Source: Corallochytrium limacisporum (lineage: Eukaryota; Opisthokonta). Taken from it: a stretch of DNA of 64,000 nucleotides. The stretch lies in the NCBI GenBank assembly GCA_002811645.1, contig PDIP01000030.1, forward strand, positions 32,514-96,513, written 5' to 3'. Every line of letters begins with the position of its first letter. Position 1 is the stretch's first letter. The translations under genes were made by a program, and so were the position numbers. The notes under the pieces are model-generated. The model searched no databases. It was not told the DNA's origin and saw nothing but the letters and a program-made list of their open reading frames with translations. Positions 52,979 to 64,000 of the stretch are shown here, piece after piece.

Positions 52979-55900
52979 GGCTAAATCATTGGTCGATCTA
53001 GCAATTTAGAGATACACAGTATATAAATGAGCCATGTCACGCATGATCAATTAGAATGTAGGAAAAAGTCGGGCACAAACAACCTAACAGTACGTTCCAA
53101 ATAGCCATCGTCCCGCACCCGTCTCCATCAGAGTTTGACACTCTGTGTAGCCCGCGCGGTATAAACTGAGACCCTAATATATGATTTATGTAATTTCCCC
53201 GCACCCAACCAACGAGAAGGGGAACTTATACGCAAAAATAGATTTCTAACCGAACGCCAGCTTACAGCGGCGAGAGAAAAGGGTGGGGAGGGACAAGGAG
53301 ATCCTTCAGTTGGTGAGAGAGAGAGGGGGCTGCAAGAGCGCGTTTGGACAAAGAGAACAAAAGGGAAGAAGAAAAGAAGGGAATTGTAATTGAGTCCTTA
53401 GCGCAAGGAGAACCCCCGTGTGCTCGCTTGCATTGGTTATCTGTATGTGTGTACTACAGTGATGTGCACATTTTGAAGGAACGGTCGCGAGGGATGTGTG
53501 TGCTAATACGTGTGCATGGTCTGTGAGAAACTTTGGGGGTTTCGCCTATACCGACGAAGCCAAAACTCAACACCATTTAACCCACTCTTCTTACTTTGGC
53601 CGTTCTCTATAGTGAATGAAAGTAGAGATGCAAACCATGTTCCTACTTCCCATTACCGATTCCTTCCTGGTGGTGCAGAATAAGACAGAATATGTCACCC
53701 AACGTATATAGGATAGGAAACCTGGAGGAGGAATTTGGGAGGACCACCCAAGGTATGTATTGTCCAACAAAGATGCGTCGCTGTCGTTGCAGCCCAGTTC
53801 AGATGCACAGTATGCTGATGGGGGTTTAATTCTCTTGCGTTCAGTTGGATCAATCGTCTTCATTTCAATAAATAGTAATGGTCCACTCGTGGTAGTGCAG
53901 TCAGTTTCCGGGACACCAGGTGTAAAAAATCACAGGAGTTCTTGTGTCTCTGGTGTTGCTCGCGATCAAGTCATCATCACGCCGTATCCCAAATTTTGAA
54001 ATGCGGCGGCAAATCGGCGTTTCTCCAGTACCGGGTCGCTTTGTGTATGTAGGTCTTGGAGGGGGTGGAAAAGATAAGCCGATCGAGGAAGTGCATGAAT
54101 GTGTTGACAGATGTGTAGGCTTGACACAAGGAGTAAGATACATGACCAAAGATGGATTGTGAAACCCACCTCACATGGTTGAGATCGAACTTGAGACGAT
54201 ATACCTAGGTTGACCTGACAATGTCCGTACGCCACTTAATTTGGGCCTATAATTGTGATCGCCCAATGCAGAGTCTATGAAGCGCTGATCCTGCAAGGCC
54301 TTATCGCCTACGTGCTTGATGAATCCAGATCGTGCCGCGATCTGCTAAGGGGTTGTCTGGATGTGGACACTGGACCAATGTTTCGTTTGTGTCCCCGCTC
54401 ATGATTATCAACTTTTCATATTGCTGCACCCAGTTCTTCGTGGCCATAGGTTCTGTATCGCTCCATTTCAAGGAAATTCCATCAGGGATTCCATCCACAT
54501 CGAAGAGTCCAGCAAGAGTTTCAAATTCTGTGATTTTCTTGCCAGCCCCAACTGCTCCCAAACCCATCTGGTCTCCCTGTACATTGTTCGTCTCTGCCCG
54601 ATATCCGTCAAACTAGCTTACTGGAGTACCCGCCAACGACGATGTTCAACGGAAGAGTTCCAAGGTTTCCGGGATGGAGAACTGTGCGAGGGACAGGTTT
54701 CCCTAACATCATTTCCCAACAACAACACAGGAATCACGCTATAGGCAGCACCATATTCCTCAACAGCATCCAACCCTGCGCTGGCAACGATGACCACAAC
54801 AGCAAAAGAAGCTCAACATACGGCACGAATGGAGGGGAGACGATGGCAGCAGTGAGCCAGAGGGAAGGAACAATAAGAAACTCTCGTGGTTTCGCTAAAC
54901 CCCCTGTGTAACCCCCCCCCTGTTTTAATCTCCGCGAGGCGGGTCGTGTGCGTCTCTTGCTGACATCAGTTGGAATTTTGGAATTGTTGCTGTGCGCGTC
55001 CCAGGCGCGGACACCTGCAGTGGAACAGAAGAAAGGAGAGGGGAAGGTTTTGGGAGGGGGGGAAGGCAGCGGTTCGACTCGTGGTGCCTTTTGAAACAGG
55101 GAGAAAGGAGAACGAGTTGTCTCGCATGGATGGGGACCCGCACGGGCACCAGACCCCAAGGCCCAGAATTCGGTGTCGATGGATGTCCTTTTCATGGGAC
55201 AGTCGAGCGGTGTGAGACATATTCACAGGCACGGCCGCTCTTTGAATGCAACCACAGTCGTACTCATGCATGTGGGTATTTTCTCCGGTACGCATGCTCT
55301 TTTTCTGGGTCTAGTCCTTGTGGGCATGTGCCAGGTTGAAAAGGATATCCAGGAAACCAGCTTGCGGCCTTGAGCAGGAACGTCTTTATTTGTTGATGGA
55401 TGTTGGAGTATTAGTAGTATTGTGCGGAGTATACAGAATGCACCGAGTTGTTCAACAGTTTCAGTTTCAGTGTCCCCAATACGCGGGCACACGCACGACC
55501 CGACAAGCGCAGGACACACCGTGCGGACTCTACAGCCCTGTTGTCTATGACATACAACCGGCCGGGTGATAGATACCAACCCACTCACGGAAATCAAAAG
55601 AATTCTCCCAGTCTTCTTGTTTACTCTGGTGATGATGATGAGCATTCCTATGTGCGCTATTTTGTGTGGTATGTGGTCTGGGAGTGATCTGTAACTTGGA
55701 AGAGGGGGATGAAAGGGAAGAAACATGGTGGTGGAGGGGACGTATACACTAGTAATACACGGCCGCGCTACCAAGTCTCGCTTACACTTGAATACAAACC
55801 TCCGACTTTAGAGGTCAAACAGCCAGGTCCAAGCCCACGCAGGCAACTTCCTTTCCCTCGGGTAGTACGGGGATACAAATATCTTCAGATCACGATGATG

Positions 55901-58900
55901 TTGTCCTCCTTTGTACGTATGTACTTTTCCACTCCGTGTGCGGGAGGTGTCCTGAAGTATTGCGAAGGGCGTCCTACAAACCGATGCCATCAATCGAAGT
56001 ATCAATACAATTCCGACCAACAGCAGTGTACCGGCATGGTCCCATATCTGGAAGAATGGCCCACACCCACACTGTGGCTTTGAAAGACATCCCGCGGCAG
56101 TGCAATACCATGCTTGAGCACGGGTAGCACCCTCAACAACTTCCTCATCGATTGTACATATGTACTCTGACCTTGATATCAAGTCCATTCCCTGTACCTT
56201 GGTTTCGTAACCGGCAGAGGAATCGCTGGGTACTGTCACTCTGCATGTCGGTGGCTCTCCATCTGGAATGCTGGTGACGCCTGATCACTCAATACAAAGT
56301 GCAAACGGACGATCGATCGCTGTCGTCGCTTTTGCTTGAGCCGTCGGGGCCAAGTGTCTCAGCCTGATCTGCTCCGGCCTTTGAATGACAAGTCGTTGTC
56401 TTCTGTACCTACTCCGCACTCCTATTTCCATCCAAAGGCGATTTCTTTCCTACGACTCTCTTTGTTCCAAAAATTGCGTAATTTGGTCAGTGAGTGGTGC
56501 AAGTTCGATGACCGGGTCGTGTGTATGTAAGCCCAGTCCGAAGCAGGCAGGATATCCCATCGGCCTTCTCACATCTATGACTCTTCTGCATGCCTATGAC
56601 TGCGACAGTAGACGATTTAGTGTGCTCCTCTGCACACATATACAATCCAGATGCTTCATGCTTAAGAGCACTAAGCGAAGGAGGATTGGGAAGCACTGTG
56701 GATGAAAATTGCTCTCCCCGCGTGTAATTTCAGACCCGTTGGAACCCTCGATATGATTTGTCGTATTGACTGACGTACAGATTTTGTTTGTCTTTACTTA
56801 CTATGACAATGTACCGGAATTGACATGATGAATCTTGGAAGGTATTCTCTCGGTTTGGTTGATTCGTGAAATAACAGCCCGGCCTGGTGATTTTTCGCGA
56901 GTACTGAACATACTGGACACTGCACTAATGCTGTATGTATGGAGGACAGTCAAGCACCGCCACTGAAATATTGATCATGTCGGACGAGAGTCCCTGTGCG
57001 CAACAGAGAACGTGTTGAAAATAGATCCCGAAACGTCGCGTTGAGTACGGTGATTTCAGACCGTCATATCGCTCCAATAATGAATGTATCACAGCAGTAT
57101 CAAGCGTCAGCAATCCACTACAGAAGGCTATCGACCACCACACGTTCGATACAAACATGCAGAGTTGACCAACTTAACTCTCTGCACGCAAATGCTTCAC
57201 CTCAAAGATTTAAACTATCTGAACCATTTTGTGGCTGCCACAGGTTAACTACGAAAACAGCCAGTGTTGACGCACCCAAATCGTGCAAAGCGCCGTTCTG
57301 CAAAGGAAACAAACCGCCGCACCGGGTGTTCGGACACCCCCAGGTGTGTGTGTCGCCTCTGTGTTGTTTTCATAGACCGGCTCTGTTAATGCTTGTCCAT
57401 TGTCCTAAGTGTGTACGGAAACCTCCACGTCTCCCCTCTGCGGCGGCGGTAAAGGGGCGGTTGGTATTGGGGACAGCTCTACTACAGCAAATCGCCGGCT
57501 GATCGAGAACGCCATACATTCTACTGCACTGAGCACCGCCGTACACAAAAACAAGGGGTTCAGCGAACAAAGTACAAGAACACGGTGGTGGGCGGTGGTA
57601 GAACTGAAATTCCCCTGAATCCCGTATCCATATATTCAGTACCGCACCACCGTACATAGATTTGTGGCCGCACCGCCCCGCCTCTACCAATTTCAATGCT
57701 TGTTTAGCGGGCACTTCCCTCAGTGTGATAGAAATGTGAAAAAGTGAATGCCGCAGCTCCCGCAAAACCAACCAGCGCACTTTCACTATCAAAGTATTGG
57801 CCTCACTCTTCCATGTTGAACTTCGCTCCCCACGATGAGCAGAAACCCTTCCATGAATCCCCCTAATCTGTTGCATTTCATAGTAAAAGTAGGGACTCTA
57901 TGATCCCAGGATGATGATATTATTACCGACCAAGATAGCGAAGGGTGAAGAAAAAATTATGAAAGAATTTTTTTCATATTCCACTCAGGGGGACGGGGAG
58001 GGTGAGTGGGAGGGGGGGGGGGTTGTGTGGAATACTGTAAAGCAAACATGTGAAAAGAACGACACACAACTGCGGACAGAAAGGCGAGGAACTTACTATT
58101 CGTCGAGCGACGACAGCCCTCCCCCCTCCTTCTGCTCTTCAGAGGGGTTCCACGGAGTGGGTAGCATCGGTAGTGCATCGGTAGTACATACATTTAGTAT
58201 AAGAAGAAAAGGAACAGTACCTCAGAAAGTGTCAAATGGCATGACCCGTTTTGGCACCTGGGGGCACTCGGTCGGCAAACTGAGAGGGCACGTCGGTGTG
58301 TGCTGACTTAGGCTCAAGTGACGATTGATGGGCATGGATACCTCTGCTTGGTCAGATCTGCGTCATTGGTATCCACAATGTACTTGGATTTGTCGATCAG
58401 AGCGCGCAATCCGTTTCCCGACAGAGCAGAACCTCCGCGGGTGAACGTTTGGGCGAGGATAGTACCGGCACTGGAAACATCGCTGCATTTCAGTACTGAT
58501 CCCGCCTGGGCACCCAATGGAGTTCAGGGCCTCTCAATTCCAGCGAATGAGAGCACAGCCAAAAGGGTCGTCTGCATTACAGACTATCGATATTAAGTGC
58601 GATCTGCCCTAAAACTTACTTGCCAAATTTATTAGTGTTTGGTCCCCAATTTGAATATCCAAAAACGCGTGCCCATTCACCGGACTGGCGGATAGTTTTC
58701 CTTTTTCTCGGTCCGTGCACACCCGCGAGTTATGTCGTTGGGGTGGGGTGGGGCATTGCTGGCTGTTTTTTTTTTTCCGTCCCGCAACTTGCTGTAGTCG
58801 TCGTTGTCGTATCTGCTAGCATTCTCCGGCACTCTTGTCCTCCAATTGGTACACTTACTATGGCTTCTCTCACTGGGTCCGGCAGAGGCTCTGTGCGGTT

Positions 58901-59311
58901 CCTCTATGTGCTGTTGTGTTCTATAGATTGGCATGGAATCGTTCGAGTCTACGGACGACCTCCAGCAAACGGCAAAACACTTGCGGTATGAGTTTAAGGC
59001 TGTGCTGTGCCGTTGGTTTCGCGGCAGATGAATGTGTCGTTTGTGGATGTTGGTTCCGTGGCACATTGGCATCCTTTCGAAACCGTGCGAAGTACCTGCC
59101 ATTTGGTACCTGCGTGGCAGGTCACAGGCGTTGCTATCCCAGTTAATGACTTCCTTTATTTGGAAACTGATATGTAGCAATCAAGTTCTTGCATCCCAGG
59201 AAGTACCGCTATTTCAGAGGTGACGGTTGTCGCAGTATCTTCACCGGCGTGTCTGTCCAATGTCGAAAACATTTATCCGCGGACAATACGTGTACTACAA
59301 CACAAAGCAGC
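52979..59311. other. gene-poor region, about 6.3 kb
   Basis: I support no gene here. Open frames are short and overlap on both strands without domain signatures. The stretch contains purine-rich leader-like sequence near 53320-53380, G-rich DNA at 55050-55065, and an 11-G tract at 58012-58022. The part nearest 59311 presumably holds the MARVEL-gene promoter. No RNA gene or mobile-element hallmark was found by eye. Confidence 0.5.
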
Positions 59312-59965
59312 ATGGTTTCTCTTGATGTTCTCATGGAGCCCAAGGGCGCCATCAAGATCCTCGAGTTCGTAAGTCTTTCTTGACGAAGGTGCTTTTATTG
59401 GTGCGTCAACTTTTCGGTGCAGTGCATACTAACCTTGAGTATTCTTCTCTCCTAATTTTGGGGGTTCTCTTTTTGTTTCGTACAGCTACTCAACCTTATC
59501 GCTTGGTCAGTTCTGGCCTCGAGTAGTCCAGCTTGGGAGAGCCGCGGCAATATCAATAAGGATAACTACGAGGGATCCGTCCAGTACCTTATGGCGATGC
59601 TCATCATTGGCTGGATCATGTCTATGGCTCTGGTAGGCGTCTATGCGATTGCTGACGATGCTTGGACCGCAAACACGCAGGCTAAGTTCGGCACGTTTGA
59701 TTTTGCCGGCACTGCTCTGTACTCTCTCCTGCTCTTCCTTGCCTCTGCCATCTGGGTCGGAATCGGTGACAACATTGACATTGTGGTGTTTGACAGCATC
59801 TTCAGCTCCAACTTTCCAGACAATGAAAAGAATCGCGCCGTCGCTGGATTTTCTTTCATGGCCTGGTTCATCTGGACTGTTAACTTGTGGTTCCTATACA
59901 AGGACACTAACATGCACAAGGGCAAAGCTTCTTCTGGGGGCAATGCTGCACCCTCCGGCGTCTAA
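59312..59965 (+). CDS. MARVEL-domain four-TM protein (synaptogyrin-like), one intron
   Basis: Two exons (59312-59368 and 59486-59965) give 178 residues. The intron (59369-59485, 117 nt) has donor GTAAGT, a perfect branch site TACTAAC at 59427-59433 and acceptor CGTACAG, and joins exons in phase 0. The protein has four hydrophobic segments: about 16-33, 52-73, 86-108 and 134-156. It keeps the MARVEL-type pattern with a conserved Trp after TM3 (SAIWVGIGD) and in TM4 (AWFIWTVNLWFLY). MARVEL proteins sit in vesicle or plasma membranes and take part in membrane apposition and trafficking; the substrate or partner is unknown. An open frame continues upstream of the ATG but looks non-coding. It is convergent with ENY2. 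Confidence 0.8.
59369..59485 (+). other. spliceosomal intron of the MARVEL gene
   Basis: GTAAGT donor, TACTAAC branch site at 59427-59433, pyrimidine-rich tract and TACAG acceptor. This is the clearest intron in the window and serves as a reference for the others. Confidence 0.85.
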
Positions 59966-60119
59966 GCACGCAAGAAAGCGAACTTCTCAGTTAAATTCTA
60001 CATATAGACTTATCACTGCGGACCTCGTCACACTCAGATCGTTGCGAATCACGCAACTGGGTACACTTCTCTCAATCACGGCTACACGTTTGCTACATTT
60101 TTATATTACTGTAACGTTG

Positions 60120-60401
60120 TTACATTGTACTGAGGTACTCGCGAATGTCATGCACAAGGGATGCACGGATGTCGTCGGGAACCGACGCCCGGGCTTTCGG
60201 TGTCAGTTCCGCGACGAGCTGTTCCAGGGTAATTTGTTCTGTATCTTTTTGCTTTAGGGAAACGATACAGTCCTGTTTGAGTCGGTCACGCCAACCTGAC
60301 TCAACAAGCCGCTTGCGCAACTTTTCCTTAAGTCTTTCCTTCTCACCGCTCTGTTCAAGTTTGTGCATGATCTGCTCCTTACTGAACCCCTCCCTATCCA
60401 T
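60120..60401 (-). CDS. ENY2: ENY2/Sus1, SAGA and TREX-2 subunit
   Basis: This 93-residue all-helical protein matches ENY2/Sus1, shared by the SAGA deubiquitinase module and the TREX-2 mRNA-export complex at the nuclear pore. The family pattern is visible: a first helix REKLKEKLRK-like segment (ERLKEKLRKRLVESGWRD), then EQITLEQLVAELTPKARASV and the closing DIRASLVHDIREYL. The length agrees with the family (about 95-101 residues). No intron is needed here, although the yeast gene has two. TREX-2 docks on the TPR basket, whose gene is in this window. Confidence 0.9.
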   Translation of the reverse strand: MDREGFSKEQIMHKLEQSGEKERLKEKLRKRLVESGWRDRLKQDCIVSLKQKDTEQITLEQLVAELTPKARASVPDDIRASLVHDIREYLSTM

Positions 60402-61265
60402 GTTTCTTGTTGCGGTTTACCTCAGCAAACTAAGCCAATCATATAGTCTTCAGTTCCAAATACGACAATACACCCTGTTAACTTGAGCCTTGAAAGAACA
60501 CACCCTAGTATGGTTCAGATTGCGTTGCTTACACATAATTAAGTCATGGTTTGGCATGGAGAGAACCCAGTTGGTTAAACCTCACTTGCTGGTACTTCTC
60601 AACTACCAAAACAGAACAGCAATATTCTACACGAGGGCGATCGGTACAAATCCAATTTTGGGTACGGGATGCGACACTTCTCATGCATTTGACTCGAAGT
60701 GTAAGAATGGCCTCAAAAGACAGAAGCACGGTACTCACGTCCATCTACCGAAACTAGAGACTGTTGCTGTGCCCCGGGGAGTTTGCAATAGCGCAGCAAG
60801 CGCAAACGGGGCATCGGCCAGTTCGCGCCCCTCCCACCTGCTGTCGTTGCTCCGACAAAACAGTGGGACTGCCAGTTTGAGGCGAACTGCCAATGCATAC
60901 CCAAGGAAGGCACCATCGAATGTACTGGGGGACCACTTCGTTTTCAAATGCCCGCCCGAGGCCGAGACCCCTGGATCAGACACCCAACCCAAGCCCAGCC
61001 CATCACTTCCGCCCTGGCCCGCTGGCAGTTGGGCGAGGCGCACAAATAGGCCCCGAATTGGTGCTCAGTAGCAGTCGGGTCGAAAAAATGCTTTTGCGGA
61101 GCAAAGCCCCCACCCTCTCGCTTCCCTCCCTGCCCCCGTTTTCTTTCGTTGGGTTCTTGCATCACCCCGTCCCTATCTCTCACTCTCTCCCGCGGTCTCC
61201 CCCTCTTTCCTCGTCCCCCGTGTACGGCGCCGCTCACTCTCCACAGCCCTCCCGAGGCTCGGAGG

Positions 61266-61487
61266 NNNNNNNNNNNNNNNNNNNNNNNNNNNNNNNNNNN
61301 NNNNNNNNNNNNNNNNNNNNNNNNNNNNNNNNNNNNNNNNNNNNNNNNNNNNNNNNNNNNNNNNNNNNNNNNNNNNNNNNNNNNNNNNNNNNNNNNNNNN
61401 NNNNNNNNNNNNNNNNNNNNNNNNNNNNNNNNNNNNNNNNNNNNNNNNNNNNNNNNNNNNNNNNNNNNNNNNNNNNNNNNNNNNNNN
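61266..61487. other. assembly gap (222 N)
   Basis: Unresolved bases between GGAGG on the left and GGGGTGGGG on the right. Confidence 0.99.
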
Positions 61488-61841
61488 GGGGTGGGGTGTC
61501 TCTCTCCCTTTTCGGATGGGATCCCAACTCCGTTTTTACCTCTAAAACTCGTTCTCGTCTTTGTTTCTTCCGGTCTCTTGTTCTTCTCGTTTTCCCAGTT
61601 TTCGCTGTTTGGTTTCTGCCTCGTCGTTCTTTCTTCACTCACACACCTCAATCCCCCACACTCGCCATTGAAATTCAACGGCCGGGATCGCCAGGGCCTC
61701 CGAGCATTCCCTTTCGGTTCTTCTTGACGGCTCGATTGGGGAATATGGGAAAATGCGATAAGAACGTTGGATGGGTTTCCCCGCCGCCGTTCCGTTGCGG
61801 TCGGTGGGAGCAGCTTCCATACTTTTTGTACAGCACTTCAG

Positions 61842-62215
61842 GTGAGTCCGAGGCAGCCTTGCAACACGGCTGTGCACTATCTGCGACCGTTGCCGTGCCT
61901 GCGCCCTTCCGCCGCCTCCCTCCTCGGCGGTGTTCATCATCGATCTATTTCCCAGCCCAGGCACCAGTACGGTTGCCCTGCGTCGGTTGAATATGTACCG
62001 GGCGGGTTGCAGTCGGTTTGCGCCAACCCGAAACGTCGGGGAGGGTGGGTTTTGACTGAGCAAGCCAAAATAAAAAGTTTTGAGATGTGTGATACACGGG
62101 GGCGCAAGTGTGAAGCGTAACTTCCTATTCTTCGTTTGGGCAACTCTGATGCCTTATGAGTTCTACTTTGTTGTACTTTTTCAGTCGTGTTCGTCTTTTG
62201 CATTTTCTTCAACAG
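61842..62215 (+). other. probable 5'-UTR intron of the LtrA-type gene
   Basis: The donor CAG|GTGAGT and the acceptor TTTTCTTCAACAG match the form of the other introns here. The exon that follows reaches an ATG at 62235 after 19 bases. It needs transcript data to confirm. Confidence 0.4.
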
Positions 62216-62445
62216 ACGTCAGCGTCCAGTTACCATGGACCCCAACGTAGGTACTTGGAACTTTACGAAGACGGCGTCAGATGGAAATTGATCCTTTCAG
62301 TCAACGTTCAATGTGAACATGCGAACGAGGTTTTATTATTGCGGAGACACAAATATGACAAATCTTAATTTTTAGGACGACCTCAGTCTCAGAATAACGT
62401 CTGATTTAGGGCTCAGGACGAAGACGACGTCCAATCTTGGCAGCT

Positions 62446-64000
62446 ATGGATGGGCAAGAAAGCGGCGATAGCCGAGGCAGGCTCCTCGAGCAACAGCCGC
62501 AGGAAAATCAGACGGGTCCACAACAGCTTGGCAGACAGCGATCTTTGAGGCATACATCGGATACAGTGGCGCGTAGGGGAACTCCTCCATCTACAGACTC
62601 TCCACAAATGCTGCGTCGACAAGAGTCAGCTTTGTCCATGGGACGGTTACCCCGACAAGAGTCAGCGAGATCGGTAAGATCGGTATTAACAGGCGAGATG
62701 CCAACAGATGAGTTCAAGGCCACCCAGAAGCACCCTCGGTCACGGAAGATGTCACACAGTACAAACGCGCCGATAAGGCAGAGCCCATCCGCACACAGTC
62801 CAGCAACACTTCAAGTCGGTACAGACAAGGTTCCATCAGCGCTCCGAAAGGATTCCCACCCGCGTCTGGAAAGGGGGAACCGAAATGTCAGCTTTGCGGA
62901 TGCTCAACGGTACTCAACAGATGAGGAGACAGCACTGGGTGCCATGACCGCACATCGTCCAGCTTCAATCGGGAGGCATCAGGAAGCACACAAGGCTATG
63001 AATCGGGTTGCAGGCAGCCCACCGCCTACGACATCTCGAAAGCTCAAATCAGGCTTCACGCTAGGTCCACCATCAAACGCTTCCAGCAGTAAAACGAACA
63101 AACAGGCGCTTCCCGGACCATCGGGTTTCAGCCTAGGACCACCCTCGGAGGGCGACGAATCAGAGTCGGTGAGTACCATGGCCGATGAATCATACGAAAG
63201 TGAGAGCTACATGAGTGACTCCTTTAGCGTTGCTTCCATGGAAGAAGAGGAGGTCACTCTGCACATTCGAGGAGACGAGAACGCAACTGTGGGTCCGCAG
63301 ACAATTGAACGTGTGGCAACCGAATTGAAGCTGAATGAAAAGCAAGTAAAGGAGCTGCCGCGGGTCATGACTGTAACAAAGCTCAAGAAGTGGCTCGAGA
63401 ACCTGCCCACAACCGAGGAAGGTGGTCCGAGTCGACGCGTGAATATTGAAAGGATCGATGCTGCTGGCATCGAGACGAACACCCCAAAGATTTCGCAGGC
63501 CGAAACTGGTGGTGATGGCGTAGAGCTGAAGGTCTTGGGAGCGACCGACAACGGAGGTATCGAAAATGAGAATGTGATTGAACGCATTGAGGTGAACCGC
63601 GAGTACCGCCCGCACACGCGTCATCCGGCCGTGTACCACCACAGACGCCACCATCGCAACCGCTTTCGTGAACCGCACTTCCGTGCCGAGGATGAAGAAG
63701 GTGAACGCCAGGCCACCTGGCTGGAGCTCTTCTTCGATGTCTTCTTTGTGACTGTAATGGCTGCGTTGACGCATTTTGATACGATCGACTTTAAGGACAT
63801 TGGCTACTTTGTGTTCCAGTATACACCTGTATGGTGGGCATGGCTTAAGTCGACTCTCTACGCCACGCGTTTCGATACTGATGACATCGTGTACCGAACC
63901 GGTATCTTTGTGCAGATGATTGCGCTGGCTTCCATTACCATTAGTATCGAGATTCACGGACCAATCGCTGGTGGCACGGCGAATCGCTACACCTTTGGCC
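62446..64000 (+). CDS. LtrA-type (low temperature requirement) membrane protein, 3' end beyond window
   Basis: The frame is open from ATG 62446 to the window end, 518 codons, and is incomplete. The first 420 residues are hydrophilic and disordered, rich in Ser, Arg, Gln and Glu, with repeated RRQES/PRQES and FTLGPPS/FSLGPPS strings. From about residue 418 the LtrA signature begins: ERQATWLELFFDVFFVTVM with first TM segment, then YTPVWWAWLKSTLYATRFD and a further TM segment. Bacterial LtrA proteins are eight-to-ten-TM membrane proteins of uncertain role linked to cold tolerance; fungal homologues exist, equally uncharacterised. An alternative start is ATG 62235 with only four codons (MDPN), an intron 62247-62409 (GTAGGT...GATTTAG), and then GSGRRRRP leading in phase into this frame. 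The frame closes with a stop exactly at that acceptor, which favours the spliced model. Confidence 0.75.
   Translation, partial: MDGQESGDSRGRLLEQQPQENQTGPQQLGRQRSLRHTSDTVARRGTPPSTDSPQMLRRQESALSMGRLPRQESARSVRSVLTGEMPTDEFKATQKHPRSRKMSHSTNAPIRQSPSAHSPATLQVGTDKVPSALRKDSHPRLERGNRNVSFADAQRYSTDEETALGAMTAHRPASIGRHQEAHKAMNRVAGSPPPTTSRKLKSGFTLGPPSNASSSKTNKQALPGPSGFSLGPPSEGDESESVSTMADESYESESYMSDSFSVASMEEEEVTLHIRGDENATVGPQTIERVATELKLNEKQVKELPRVMTVTKLKKWLENLPTTEEGGPSRRVNIERIDAAGIETNTPKISQAETGGDGVELKVLGATDNGGIENENVIERIEVNREYRPHTRHPAVYHHRRHHRNRFREPHFRAEDEEGERQATWLELFFDVFFVTVMAALTHFDTIDFKDIGYFVFQYTPVWWAWLKSTLYATRFDTDDIVYRTGIFVQMIALASITISIEIHGPIAGGTANRYTFG

Larger units (their letters stand above)
60402..62234. 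other. region upstream of the LtrA-type gene with an assembly gap
   Basis: No gene is supported between ENY2 and 62234. Open frames that run through the gap are artefacts of unknown bases. The sequence after the gap (61488-61841) is pyrimidine-rich and may be promoter or leader. A probable leader intron lies at 61842-62215 with donor GTGAGT and acceptor TTCTTCAACAG. Confidence 0.45.

Noticed and set aside
55060-55100. GGTTCGACTC resembling a tRNA B box
   Set aside because: The flanking bases do not form a T stem, and no A box or acceptor stem can be paired at the proper distance.
60893-61990. 365-codon plus-strand frame spanning the second N gap
   Set aside because: It depends on the gap; the sequence on both sides is Pro/Ser low-complexity without homology.
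1-64000. CRISPR arrays, insertion sequences, or bacterial operons
   Set aside because: No regularly spaced direct repeats, transposase motifs or polycistronic arrangement were seen; the gene content is eukaryotic.

Overview
The window is nuclear DNA from a eukaryote. It carries long, mostly intron-free genes for conserved eukaryotic proteins, GT-AG introns with TACTAAC-like branch sites, and AATAAA signals. A CREB-type bZIP protein, a RPGRIP1-like C2 protein of the ciliary transition-zone type, an augmin HAUS6-like protein and a MARVEL protein suggest a flagellated unicellular opisthokont. An early-diverging zoosporic fungus is the most economical reading, but the species cannot be named from this sequence.

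Layout. Positions 1 to 40,000 are gene-dense, and neighbouring genes are largely arranged as alternating divergent and convergent pairs. In order they are: an M20 metallopeptidase (+); a giant acetyl-CoA-carboxylase-like protein (-) that lacks the biotin lysine and key biotin-carboxylase residues; IML1/DEPDC5 (-); proteasome alpha-2 (+); complex I 30-kDa subunit NDUFS3 (-); the RPGRIP1-like C2 protein (+); dynein light chain roadblock (-); tyrosine aminotransferase (+); SEH1 (+); an unrecognised two-TM protein (-); a UEV/Mms2 ubiquitin-E2 variant (+); an unrecognised small protein (-); HAUS6-like (-); SCO copper chaperone (-); TPR/MLP nuclear-basket protein with an FG tail (+); and MSH2 (-). 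Positions 40.0 to 51.8 kb hold no gene I can support and include an assembly gap. Then follow a CREB-like bZIP gene (+) and NDUFAF2 (-), a second gene-poor stretch (53.0 to 59.3 kb), a spliced MARVEL gene (+), ENY2/Sus1 (-), a second gap, and the 5' part of an LtrA-type membrane protein gene (+) that runs off the window end.

Functional links. SEH1 and IML1 both belong to the SEA/GATOR system that controls TORC1. SEH1 and TPR are nuclear-pore components, and ENY2 belongs to TREX-2, which docks on the TPR basket. NDUFS3, NDUFAF2 and SCO serve the mitochondrial respiratory chain. These genes are on both strands with their own promoters, so no operon-like control is implied.

The most interesting points are: (1) the ACC-like protein, which keeps full multidomain length in one intact reading frame but has lost the biotin attachment lysine and several catalytic residues, and so looks like a retained pseudoenzyme; (2) 14-15 nt poly(G) tracts that lie on the sense strand upstream of four genes; (3) an E2F-like site just upstream of MSH2; (4) an unresolved frame switch in the RPGRIP1-like gene.
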